Source of the DNA: CAYLUN01 sp964386865 | Lineage (GTDB): Bacteria > Verrucomicrobiota > Kiritimatiellia > RFP12 > UBA1067 | Direction of reading: 5' to 3' | DNA: 13,616 nucleotides | NCBI GenBank assembly: GCA_964386865.1 | Contig: CAYLUN010000126.1 | Span: 1 to 13,616 of the forward strand | Shown here: positions 5,023-11,427 of the stretch, one piece after another | How positions within the stretch are numbered: the stretch's first letter is position 1 | How the letters are laid out: each line of letters opens with the position of its first letter | Notes under the pieces: generated by a model | Told to the model about the DNA's origin: nothing | Seen by the model: only the letters and a program-made list of their open reading frames with translations | The model's database searches: none | Translations under genes and position numbers: made by a program

Positions 5023-8013
5023 ATGAACAACGTGTGCGTCGCGTGGGGTCTGTTGGCCGGGGGGCTAGCCGCCTGTTCCGGGCTTGCCGCAAGCGTGGTC
5101 GAGCCCAAGACGTCTGTGCCGCTGGTGCAGGACGTGGATGTCGTGGTGGTCGGCGGCACCTGCGCGGCCGTGGCGGCGGCGGAGGCGGCCGCCCAGGCTG
5201 GCGCGAAGGTGTTCCTCGTGACCTCCTACGGCTGCTTGGGCGAGGACGTCGCCGGCACGCTGCGGGTGTGGGCGGGCGCGGCGGAGACGACATCCTCCGC
5301 GCTGATGCGGGCCATGTTCGATAGCGTCCCTGTAACGAACGGCCTGAGCTACACGACGCCGCTCCAGGTGAAGAAGGCGCTCGACCAGGCTTTGCTCAAG
5401 GCGGGGGTGACGTTCCTGACCGGCTCCTATGCGACGGACGTGCTGACCGACGGCAACGGGCGAGTCGCAGGCGTGGTGATGGCCAACCGCAGCGGCCGCC
5501 AGGCGGTGCGGGCAAAGGTGGTCATTGACGCCACAGGCCGCGCTGCGCTGGCGCGTGTGGCGGGCGCGGACGTGACCCCCTTTCCCGCCGGAGCGTATAC
5601 CGTGACGCGTGTGACGGTGGGCGACAAGGCTCCGGATTGTGGCGGCAAGGTGGTGAAGCACAGCGGCTGGAGCCCGGATGCCGAAGAGGTGTTCGCGCTT
5701 TCCGGCAAGACTAAGATCACGCCCGCTCTTTTCGAAAGTGCGGTGACGGTCAAGATGTCCGACGGTTCGGAGCGGTCGTTCGCGGAATTGGAGAACACAG
5801 TCCGCGACGCGACGTTTACGGAGCTCCAGCTGGATGCGGCGGACCGCGTCGCCTTCGTGCCGCCGGATCACGTCCGGTCGGCGAAACCGGTGACGGGGCC
5901 GTGGTCGGATGCGGCGTCGTTCGACCTCCGCGCGCTGAGTCCAGCGAATGTTCCGCACCTGTACGTGCTGGGGGCGATGGCCGATGCGCCGCGTGAGACG
6001 GCGGCAGAACTGCTGAAGCCGTCCGCCGCGATTCTGGTCGGTGCGCGGCTCGGGCAGCAGGCCGCGGCGGAGGCCCAGGCGCGCGGCGCGCTGGCGGACG
6101 TGCGGCTGCGCGGCGCGTCCGCGGGCGCGGCGGCGGACGTGCGCGAGGTGAGAGGCACGCTGACGCGGCCCTACGCGCCGGCAGCCGGCGAGGTGGCGTG
6201 CGACCTGCGGGAGCTGCCGGTGCTGGCGGAGACAGACCTGGTCGTGGTGGGCGGCGGCACGACGGGCGGTCCGGCGGCCGTGGGCGCGGCGAGAAACGGC
6301 CTGCGCACGCTCGTGATCGAACAGCTCTTCAAACTGGGCGGCGTGCAGACCGCAGGCATGATCTGCGGCTATTACTATGGCAACCAGCGCGGCTTCACGA
6401 AGGAGATCGACGAGGAGGTCAAGGCCACTGGCCGCTACAAGTCGCAGGCCAAGGCGGAGTGGTACCGCGCGGCGGTGCGCAAGGGCGGCGGCGAGGTCTG
6501 GTTCGGCTGCCTGGCCGTGGGCGCGGTGCTGGAGGGCCGGCGGCTGTGTGGCGTGGTGGTCGTGACACCCGACGGACGGCGCGGCGTGGTGCGGGCGAGG
6601 GCCGTCATCGACGCCTCGGGCAACGCCGACGTGGCCGCCGTTGCGGGCGAGCCGACCGAGTTCTACCGCCCGGACGAGCTGATCGGCCAGGGCGTGGGCA
6701 TGGCGGTGATCCGGCTGGGCGAGGGCGGGCACAACAACGACTTCTCGTTCGTGGACGACACCGACGCGTCGGACCTCTGCTTCTTTGGGCTGCGCACGCG
6801 GCAGGGGACGGAGGCGGGCTGGGACGTGTCGCAGCTCGTCAACTCCCGCGAGCGGCGGCGCCTCCAGGGCGTGTACCAGATGACGGCGCTCGATTTCCTG
6901 ACGGGGCGCACGTTCCCCGATACGATCATCCAGTACCGCAGCCGCTTCGACCTGCACGGCTGGGCGAGCGGGGACTTCTTCTGGACCAAGAACATCCGCA
7001 CGGCCAACCACGTGACGCTGGACGCGAACGGACCGTACCGGGCGCTGCTGCCGAAGACCACGGACGGGCTCTTGGTGGTGGGCGTCGGCATGAGCGCGGA
7101 CCGCGACGCGACGTCAATCCTGCGCATGCAGCCCGACCTGCAGAACCAGGGCTACGCGGCGGCCTACGCGGTGTATCTGTCGCTCAAGGAGACGTGCGAG
7201 CTGCGGGACGTGCCGATCAAGGCCCTGCAGAAGCACCTCGTCGAAAAGGGCATCGTGCCCGAGTCGGTGCTGACGGACGCGGACTCGTATCCGCTTTCTG
7301 ACGCGCAGCTCAAGCTGGCGTCACACGATGTGATGTTCGGCTACAGCGGACTTCCCTATTTGTTCGCCGACCCGGCGCGGGCCAAGCCCTACTTGCTGGA
7401 GAAGTACCGCGAGCTTTCCACGCACAGCAGCGGGCGCTCGCCTGAGGTGAGCCTGATCTACGCGCACATCCTCGCGGTGCTGGGCGATCCGGCCGGCGAG
7501 GAGGAACTGGTCGCGTGGGTTCAGGCGCACGGCTGGACGGACACCTGGACGGAGGGGCTGGGCTCGGGCGCGAACCGCATGGAGGCGTACCTGCTGGCGC
7601 TGGGTCGGATCAAGTCCACGCGTGTGGTGCCCGCGCTCGCCGCGCGCATCCGCGAGCTGGTCAAGGTGCAGAAGCCGGCCAACACCTCCTTCCGCATCGT
7701 CTCGCTCGTGAGCCAGATGATCGGCGACCCCGCGCTGGCCGAGCCGCTGGCGGAGCTGCTGGCGCGGCCGAACATCGGCGGCCACGCGATCAAGATGGGG
7801 CCGGAGATCCCGCCCGTTCCCGGCTACGACAGCCGCAGCAGCTACAGCCAGACGGAGAAGAACGAGGTGCCGCGCGAGGTCAACTTGGCGGCGGCGCTGG
7901 TCCGCCTCGGCGACTGGCAGGGCAAGGGCGAGGCGGCGCTCAAGGCCTACGCCGACGACCCGCGCGGCTTCTACGCCAACTACGCGCGGCGCGTGCTGGC
8001 TGAGAAGCGGTGA
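5023..8013 (+). CDS. Secreted FAD-dependent oxidoreductase with two FAD-binding regions and a helical C-terminal tail
   Basis: A 996-residue protein. The N-terminus has a hydrophobic export segment with a possible lipobox LAAC at residues 15-18. The first FAD region begins at residue 38 (DVVVVGGTCAAVAAAEAA) with a VIDATGR motif; its dinucleotide signature is degenerate, GGTCAA instead of GGGxxG. A second FAD region starts near residue 405 (LVVVGGGTTGGPAAVGAAR) and has an intact signature plus VIDASGNAD. Residues from about 770 to the end look alpha-helical and HEAT-like. Such proteins are common in PVC bacteria and are thought to act on carbohydrates; no substrate can be named. The ATG at 5023 has AAGGAAG 3 bases upstream. 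A GTG at 5005 would add RERKR before the hydrophobic segment, and the frame is open to 4933. It is divergent from the GntR gene. Confidence 0.85.
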   Translation: MNNVCVAWGLLAGGLAACSGLAASVVEPKTSVPLVQDVDVVVVGGTCAAVAAAEAAAQAGAKVFLVTSYGCLGEDVAGTLRVWAGAAETTSSALMRAMFDSVPVTNGLSYTTPLQVKKALDQALLKAGVTFLTGSYATDVLTDGNGRVAGVVMANRSGRQAVRAKVVIDATGRAALARVAGADVTPFPAGAYTVTRVTVGDKAPDCGGKVVKHSGWSPDAEEVFALSGKTKITPALFESAVTVKMSDGSERSFAELENTVRDATFTELQLDAADRVAFVPPDHVRSAKPVTGPWSDAASFDLRALSPANVPHLYVLGAMADAPRETAAELLKPSAAILVGARLGQQAAAEAQARGALADVRLRGASAGAAADVREVRGTLTRPYAPAAGEVACDLRELPVLAETDLVVVGGGTTGGPAAVGAARNGLRTLVIEQLFKLGGVQTAGMICGYYYGNQRGFTKEIDEEVKATGRYKSQAKAEWYRAAVRKGGGEVWFGCLAVGAVLEGRRLCGVVVVTPDGRRGVVRARAVIDASGNADVAAVAGEPTEFYRPDELIGQGVGMAVIRLGEGGHNNDFSFVDDTDASDLCFFGLRTRQGTEAGWDVSQLVNSRERRRLQGVYQMTALDFLTGRTFPDTIIQYRSRFDLHGWASGDFFWTKNIRTANHVTLDANGPYRALLPKTTDGLLVVGVGMSADRDATSILRMQPDLQNQGYAAAYAVYLSLKETCELRDVPIKALQKHLVEKGIVPESVLTDADSYPLSDAQLKLASHDVMFGYSGLPYLFADPARAKPYLLEKYRELSTHSSGRSPEVSLIYAHILAVLGDPAGEEELVAWVQAHGWTDTWTEGLGSGANRMEAYLLALGRIKSTRVVPALAARIRELVKVQKPANTSFRIVSLVSQMIGDPALAEPLAELLARPNIGGHAIKMGPEIPPVPGYDSRSSYSQTEKNEVPREVNLAAALVRLGDWQGKGEAALKAYADDPRGFYANYARRVLAEKR

Positions 8014-8144
8014 GGGAGGGTCGGAACCCAATGGCGCTGAGATGCGCGCATGTGCATCGTCTTGAAGACGGCTCAGCACAGCTTCGCCCATTTTCTGAGC
8101 AAAACCGCAGGTTGGGGGCGAGGCTGCGCCGAGCCGTCGCCGCT

Positions 8145-8172
8145 CGTAATCGTTCTCTTAGTCAAGATTACG
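8145..8172. terminator. Hairpin between FAD oxidoreductase and mazF-like gene ends
   Basis: CGTAATC (8145-8151) pairs with GATTACG (8166-8172) across a 14-base loop. It lies in the 174-bp gap between two convergent stops, 16 bases beyond the MazF-like stop. The same gap also holds CGTCTT-G-AAGACG (8058-8070) and GCTCAG/CTGAGC (8071-8076 and 8095-8100). No gene is visible in the gap. A terminator role is an inference from position. Confidence 0.3.
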
Positions 8173-8187
8173 ATCCCGCCGACCGTC

Positions 8188-8499
8188 TCACAGGTCGAGC
8201 GCGAAGCGGAGGGCGCGCGACACCCTGGCCAATTGCGTTTCCGTCAACGTCGCGATCAGCGCGCCCAATTTGCCTTTGGCCACGGTTTGCACATGGTCGC
8301 AATTCACCGCGCACGCGTGAGGCATCCCGTCCCCGACGTCGAGCACAACCTCGGAGGGGATGTCACGTATCGTCCGCGTGATCGGAGCAACCGTGACCTC
8401 GCCCAGATACGCGATGATCGAGCTCCGCGTCAGCAGCAGCACGGGGCGCCGCTTGGCCGGGTGCGCGAACGTGTGCCAGCGGATCTCGCCGCGGTTCAC
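8188..8499 (-). CDS. MazF/PemK-family mRNA interferase toxin
   Basis: A 103-residue toxin. It opens NRGEIRWHTFAHPAKRRPVLLLTR, the usual MazF/PemK start (RGEI strand, then the RPVLLLT strand). VTVAPITRTIRDIPSEVVL follows, carrying the family threonine and the Pro-x-Glu-Val stretch, and then a C-terminal helix. Family members are ribosome-independent RNases that cut mRNA at short motifs. The start is the GTG that overlaps the antitoxin stop (GTGA at 8499-8496), a 4-base overlap implying translational coupling. A second GTG lies 4 codons upstream at 8511. It forms an operon with the ribbon-helix-helix antitoxin. The cleavage motif cannot be predicted from the sequence. Confidence 0.9.
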   Translation of the reverse strand: MNRGEIRWHTFAHPAKRRPVLLLTRSSIIAYLGEVTVAPITRTIRDIPSEVVLDVGDGMPHACAVNCDHVQTVAKGKLGALIATLTETQLARVSRALRFALDL

Positions 8500-8729
8500 T
8501 CGACACCCCACACCTGCTCCGTTTCCCAGCCGCCGAATTCGTCCTTCTTGACAGGCTGCTTGGCATAGCCGGCGCGTTGTTTCTCTTCGAGCCGTCGCAC
8601 GGTGTAGTGTGCCACGGCCTCACGCAAGGCGTCCCGCGTAAAGGCGGAGCGGGTCGTGCGCAGACGGCTCGCCACGCGGTCCACCGTTGTCACCAGATCG
8701 TCGTCCAGGGTCATCTGTACGGTTCTCAT
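8496..8729 (-). CDS. Ribbon-helix-helix antitoxin of the MazF-like toxin (MazE-type)
   Basis: A 77-residue antitoxin. Residues 1-45 form a ribbon-helix-helix DNA-binding unit (strand RTVQMTLDDDLV, then helices TVDRVASRLR and RSAFTRDALREAVAHY). The charged C-terminal tail (LEEKQRAGYAKQ to the end) would wrap the toxin. As in the Bacillus MazE-MazF pair, it is RHH rather than the AbrB-fold antitoxin of E. coli MazE. The ATG at 8729 has an excellent GAGGAGGAG ribosome site 7 bases upstream; the open frame extends to 8786 without such a site. Antitoxin-first order and overlap with the toxin are typical. The RHH domain should autorepress the promoter at 8758-8786. Confidence 0.88.
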   Translation of the reverse strand: MRTVQMTLDDDLVTTVDRVASRLRTTRSAFTRDALREAVAHYTVRRLEEKQRAGYAKQPVKKDEFGGWETEQVWGVE

Positions 8730-8757
8730 CGGCCAACTCCTCCTCATTCCAATAGCT

Positions 8758-8786
8758 GCAATAGTCCACATTCCGCGCCCTGTCAA
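8758..8786 (-). promoter_or_regulatory. Promoter of the RHH-MazF operon
   Basis: On the minus strand a consensus TTGACA (8786-8781) is followed after 17 bases by TATTGC (8763-8758). Transcription would begin near 8751, just ahead of the strong ribosome site of the antitoxin gene. Confidence 0.5.
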
Positions 8787-8809
8787 CCGTCCAATTTAAA
8801 CGTGCGCTG

Positions 8810-8838
8810 TTGCGCGACTAGCGAAAATATAGTATTAT
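8810..8838 (+). promoter_or_regulatory. Promoter of the vapBC-like operon
   Basis: TTGCGC (8810-8815) and TATTAT (8833-8838) are 17 bases apart in a notably AT-rich patch. The -10 matches 5/6 of consensus. The antitoxin ATG follows 28 bases later, with GGAG at 8857-8860. Confidence 0.5.
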
Positions 8839-8843
8839 TATAC
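8832..8843. promoter_or_regulatory. Candidate autoregulatory operator GTAT-N4-ATAC
   Basis: GTAT-TATT-ATAC is an inverted repeat that covers the -10 of the vapBC-like promoter. VapB/FitA-type complexes normally bind inverted repeats overlapping their own promoter. Assignment to this antitoxin is inference. Confidence 0.4.
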
Positions 8844-8866
8844 CCACACGTTGAAAGGAGACTTTT

Positions 8867-9100
8867 ATGCCCTCGCTACTCATCAAGGATGTGCCCCAAG
8901 AGATTCACGCGTGGCTGAAGCGTGAGGCCGACCGGAACCGTCGCTCCATGACGCAGGAGGCGCTGGTTGTCTTCGAGGAGCGGATGGCTGGGACGTTCCG
9001 GACGGTTCCCAAGATGACGTATGAGCGGCCTGCCCGCTTGCGCAAGGCGGTGAGTACGGAGTGGGTCGTTGCGGCCATCCGCGAGGGCCGCGAGACATGA
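8867..9100 (+). CDS. FitA/VapB-like ribbon-helix-helix antitoxin
   Basis: A 77-residue antitoxin. Its N-terminal half is an Arc-type ribbon-helix-helix of the FitA-like kind: strand PSLLIKDVPQEIH, helix AWLKREADRN, turn RRS, helix MTQEALVVFEER. The C-terminal part (PKMTYERPARLRKAVSTEW) is the expected toxin-binding tail. The ATG has GGAG 6 bases upstream. Its stop overlaps the toxin start by 4 bases (ATGA at 9097-9100). It should neutralise the PIN toxin and repress its own operon through the inverted repeat at 8832-8843. Confidence 0.9.
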   Translation: MPSLLIKDVPQEIHAWLKREADRNRRSMTQEALVVFEERMAGTFRTVPKMTYERPARLRKAVSTEWVVAAIREGRET

Positions 9101-9507
9101 TCGTGCCGGACGCCAACATCTTGGTCGGGTGGGCGCTGGGTGGCCATCCGCTTGCCGAGCGGTGCGGTCGACTCTGGGCACTTGACGGTGTCTGGGTCGT
9201 TCCCAGGCTCTGGCGTTACGAACTCTGGAGCGTGTTGTCGAAGATGGTGTGGGCGAAGTTCCTCCGCCCCGTCGATGCCGAACCGCTCTATCAGTCCCTG
9301 CTGGCACGGCTCTGTGACAATGAGCAGGATCCGCCGGCCTCTGCGGTCTTTTCCCTGACCGCCCGCCACCACGTTTCCGCTTACGACGCCACCTACATCG
9401 CGCTGGCCGACCTGTTCGACGTGTACTGCGTCACCGAAGACCGCGAATTGCTGCATAAGTTTCCCGCGCGCGCCCTGTCACTCGATGCTATGTTGGCGGG
9501 CCGATAG
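9097..9507 (+). CDS. vapC: VapC-family PIN-domain ribonuclease toxin
   Basis: A 136-residue PIN-domain toxin, the usual VapC length. The acidic metal-binding set is visible: Asp5 in MIVPDANILV, Glu42 in RYELWS, Asp97 in SAYDATYIALA, and Asp115 in CVTEDRELL. VapC toxins are Mg-dependent RNases that cut initiator tRNA, other tRNAs or 23S rRNA; the target here is unknown. The start overlaps the antitoxin stop, so translation is probably coupled. The frame is open back to 9061, but that part overlaps the antitoxin and precedes the conserved first strand. It points away from the MazF-type operon. Confidence 0.93.
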   Translation: MIVPDANILVGWALGGHPLAERCGRLWALDGVWVVPRLWRYELWSVLSKMVWAKFLRPVDAEPLYQSLLARLCDNEQDPPASAVFSLTARHHVSAYDATYIALADLFDVYCVTEDRELLHKFPARALSLDAMLAGR

Positions 9508-9581
9508 CGAAAGGGGCGGTGCAAGAGAGCCTGTGAATGGAAAAAGGTGATACAGACAAGCCCGTCGCCCGCGGAGCGGGA

Positions 9582-10373
9582 ATGAACGGAGGGGTAACGC
9601 GAACGCCGAACGCCGAACAGGGAACGCCGAGCGTTGAAGTTACAGACACGGACGTGCTGCGGCGCTTGGCAATCCTGTTCGCGGTCTTCGCGGCGGTGTG
9701 CCTAATGGCCGGGGCGAGCCGCATGCATCCGGGCACGTGGGAGCTGCGCCCGTTCGGCGACGTGCTGCGGATCCGCGAGGCCCTCTCGATGTTCGTCTTC
9801 GCGCCGGCTATCGGCGTGCTGTTCTGGCTGATCTGCCGGACGCTGGGGCGCGGCCGCACGCGTGCCGCGGTCGACGCGCTGATGATCCTGGCCGTCTACT
9901 TTATCGCGTGCGGCATGGGGCTGCACGACCCGACAAACCGCATGGAATACGTGTACGGCCACACGGGGGCGCTCTCGCCCGAGGTGCGGCGCTCGCTGGC
10001 GTACTTCGACGACCAGCTGGGGCACTGGGTGTTCTGGGCGGGCTTCGTGCTCGGCACGTGGGTGCTGGGCGTCCAGCAGGCGCTGGCGCCGCTGAGGGAG
10101 CGGATGTCGTGGCCGTGGCGCGCGCTTTTCGGGTGCGTCGCCGCGGCGCTGCTCTGGGTGATGCTGGCGAACCTGTGGGACGAGTATCCCAAGACGCGGG
10201 CCGATCTGTGCGTGATCGCGGCGGCCGCGCTGGTGCCGCTGGCGGCGCATCTGGCGCTGTGCCGCAGGGCGGGGCTGCTGCGGCTGCCGGTGCTGCTGGT
10301 GATCTACGTTGCGTATTTCGGCGGCGTCGCGGGGACGCTGCTGTGCTGGGTTTTGCGTTACGGCAAGGTGTAG
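9582..10373 (+). CDS. Unrecognised seven-helix membrane protein
   Basis: A 263-residue polytopic inner-membrane protein that I cannot assign to a family. Seven hydrophobic segments are visible, beginning LAILFAVFAAVCLMAG, ALSMFVFAPAIGVLFWLIC, DALMILAVYFIACGMGLH, HWVFWAGFVLGTWVLGV, ALFGCVAAALLWVMLANLW, VIAAAALVPLAAHLALC and LPVLLVIYVAYFGGVAG. Polar residues near helix ends stand out: GMGLHDPTN, DDQLGHWVFW and NLWDEYPKTRAD, which could form a metal or substrate site. The ATG at 9582 has GGAG 5 bases upstream; an ATG at 9537 with a poorer site would add 15 residues. The N-terminal tail is partly encoded by heptamer repeats (9601-9628). It is followed by yicC after 40 bases, and a hairpin sits in between. 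Confidence 0.75.
   Translation: MNGGVTRTPNAEQGTPSVEVTDTDVLRRLAILFAVFAAVCLMAGASRMHPGTWELRPFGDVLRIREALSMFVFAPAIGVLFWLICRTLGRGRTRAAVDALMILAVYFIACGMGLHDPTNRMEYVYGHTGALSPEVRRSLAYFDDQLGHWVFWAGFVLGTWVLGVQQALAPLRERMSWPWRALFGCVAAALLWVMLANLWDEYPKTRADLCVIAAAALVPLAAHLALCRRAGLLRLPVLLVIYVAYFGGVAGTLLCWVLRYGKV
9601..9628 (+). repeat. Imperfect tandem heptamer repeat (GAACGCC)
   Basis: Four consecutive 7-base units: GAACGCC at 9601 and 9608, GAACAGG at 9615, GAACGCC at 9622. It lies inside the predicted N-terminal tail of the membrane protein. A change by one unit would shift the reading frame if the upstream start is used. Confidence 0.55.
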
Positions 10374-10393
10374 GGGCGAAGGATCGTTCGCCC
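10374..10393. other. Perfect 7-bp hairpin in the yicC leader
   Basis: GGGCGAA (10374-10380) pairs with TTCGCCC (10387-10393) around a 6-base loop. It starts directly after the membrane protein stop codon and ends 6 bases before the yicC ribosome site (AAGGA at 10400-10404). It could terminate or stabilise the upstream message, or be a copy of a dispersed repeat. Confidence 0.4.
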
Positions 10394-10413
10394 GTGCGAA
10401 AGGAAATGACGAT

Positions 10414-11301
10414 ATGGCGATTGTGAGCATGACGGGTTTCGGTCGCGGCGAGGCGAGCGCGGAGGGCGTGAAGATCGTGGTGGAGCTGAGCACGGTCAAC
10501 CGCAAGCAGTTCGACTGCACCTTCTCGATGCCGCGCGAGCTGGGCAGTCTGGAGTCGAAGCTGCACGCGCTGGTTCACGCGCAGGTGACGCGCGGGTACG
10601 TGAAGGGGCTGGTGACCGTGGCGGCGGCGGGCGCGGAGGCCGCCGAGAGCGGCCTGATCAATCTCGCGCAAGTCGAGGCGCAGGTCGCCGCGCTGCGTGC
10701 GGCGGCGTCCAAGCTGGGCCTGGCCGACGACCTGACGGCCGCCGCGCTCCTCCGCCTGCCGGATGTGCTGAAGCCCAAGGTGTTGCCGGACGACCCGATT
10801 GAGGTGTGGCCGCTGATTGAGCGCGCCGCGCAGTCAGCGCTCCAAAGTCTTGTGGAGCTGCGGACGCGCGAGGGACTGGCGCTGGAGAAAGACCTGCGCA
10901 AGCGCTTCGCGGCGCTCGAGCTCATCAGCAAGAGGATCGAGCGCGTGGCGCCGGCGGTGCCCAAGGCGTACCAGGCGGCGCTGGCGCGGCGGCTGGCGGA
11001 ACTGCTGGGTCAGGGCGGTGCGGCCGATGAGGCGCTGGTTGCGCGCGAGGTGGCGGTGTTCGCGGATCGCTGCGACGTGAGCGAGGAACTGACGCGGCTG
11101 GCGAGCCATTTCGTGCAGGCCACGAAGGTGCTGGACGCCGGCGGCGCGTGCGGACGGACGCTGGACTTCCTGTGTCAGGAGCTGTTCCGCGAGATCAACA
11201 CGACGGGCTCGAAGGCGAACGACGCGGAGATATCCAAGTGGGTGATCGAGTTCAAGGCCGGGCTGGAGGCTGTGCGCGAGCAGGTGCAGAACGTCGAGTA
11301 G
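10414..11301 (+). CDS. yicC: YicC family endoribonuclease-like protein
   Basis: A 295-residue protein, the normal YicC/YloC length. The N-terminus has the family signature AIVSMTGFGRGE followed by ELSTVNRKQFD. The C-terminal conserved block reads GRTLDFLCQELFREINTTGS, then KANDAEISKWVIEFKAGLE and REQVQNVE. E. coli YicC is an RNase that takes part in small-RNA turnover and acts in the cytoplasm. The start at 10414 carries AAGGA 9 bases upstream; the frame extends to 10309 without homology. In many bacteria yicC is followed by gmk; here it is followed instead by a convergent AraC gene and hairpin repeats. Copy B of the hairpin repeat begins at the last base of its stop codon. Confidence 0.95.
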   Translation: MAIVSMTGFGRGEASAEGVKIVVELSTVNRKQFDCTFSMPRELGSLESKLHALVHAQVTRGYVKGLVTVAAAGAEAAESGLINLAQVEAQVAALRAAASKLGLADDLTAAALLRLPDVLKPKVLPDDPIEVWPLIERAAQSALQSLVELRTREGLALEKDLRKRFAALELISKRIERVAPAVPKAYQAALARRLAELLGQGGAADEALVAREVAVFADRCDVSEELTRLASHFVQATKVLDAGGACGRTLDFLCQELFREINTTGSKANDAEISKWVIEFKAGLEAVREQVQNVE

Positions 11302-11330
11302 GGGAAGCGCCTGACGGCGCCACTACGAAC
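11301..11330 (+). repeat. Hairpin repeat, copy B
   Basis: A 30-base unit with the stem GCGCC (11307-11311)/GGCGC (11316-11320) and loop TGAC, flanked by GGGGAA and CACTACGAAC. It is 28/30 identical to copy C. It begins on the last base of the yicC stop codon. Confidence 0.7.
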
Positions 11331-11345
11331 GGACCGGGAGAGGGT

Positions 11346-11358
11346 GGTTGGCGCAACC
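11346..11358. other. Small hairpin within the repeat cluster
   Basis: GGTTG (11346-11350) pairs with CAACC (11354-11358) around GCG. It is an extra stem-loop between copies B and D of the hairpin repeat and adds to the structured character of the gap between yicC and the AraC gene. Confidence 0.35.
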
Positions 11359-11362
11359 GACA

Positions 11363-11382
11363 AGTGGGCCCGTGAGGGCCTG
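11363..11382 (-). repeat. Hairpin repeat, copy D (inverted, divergent)
   Basis: Read on the minus strand, the stem GGCCC/GGGCC surrounds the same TCAC loop and is followed by CACT, as in the other copies. Relative to copy C, two adjacent stem bases are swapped on both arms, so pairing is kept. On the plus strand this reads GGCCC-GTGA-GGGCC, a GNRA-type loop in RNA. Confidence 0.5.
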
Positions 11383-11391
11383 CGAGCGCGA

Positions 11392-11421
11392 GGGGAAGCG
11401 CCTCACGGCGCCACGACGAAC
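11392..11421 (+). repeat. Hairpin repeat, copy C
   Basis: A 30-base unit with the stem GCGCC (11398-11402)/GGCGC (11407-11411) and loop TCAC, flanked by GGGGAA and CACGACGAAC. It ends 6 bases before the stop codon of the convergent AraC gene. Confidence 0.7.
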
Positions 11422-11427
11422 AGGGCG

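Noticed and set aside
5065..7011. 648-codon minus-strand ORF inside the FAD oxidoreductase gene
   Set aside because: Long antisense frames are expected in GC-rich coding DNA; the plus frame has FAD motifs, a ribosome site and full length.
8994..9010. CRISPR array or insertion sequence around the TA block
   Set aside because: No regularly spaced repeats, transposase ORF or flanking terminal inverted repeats were seen.
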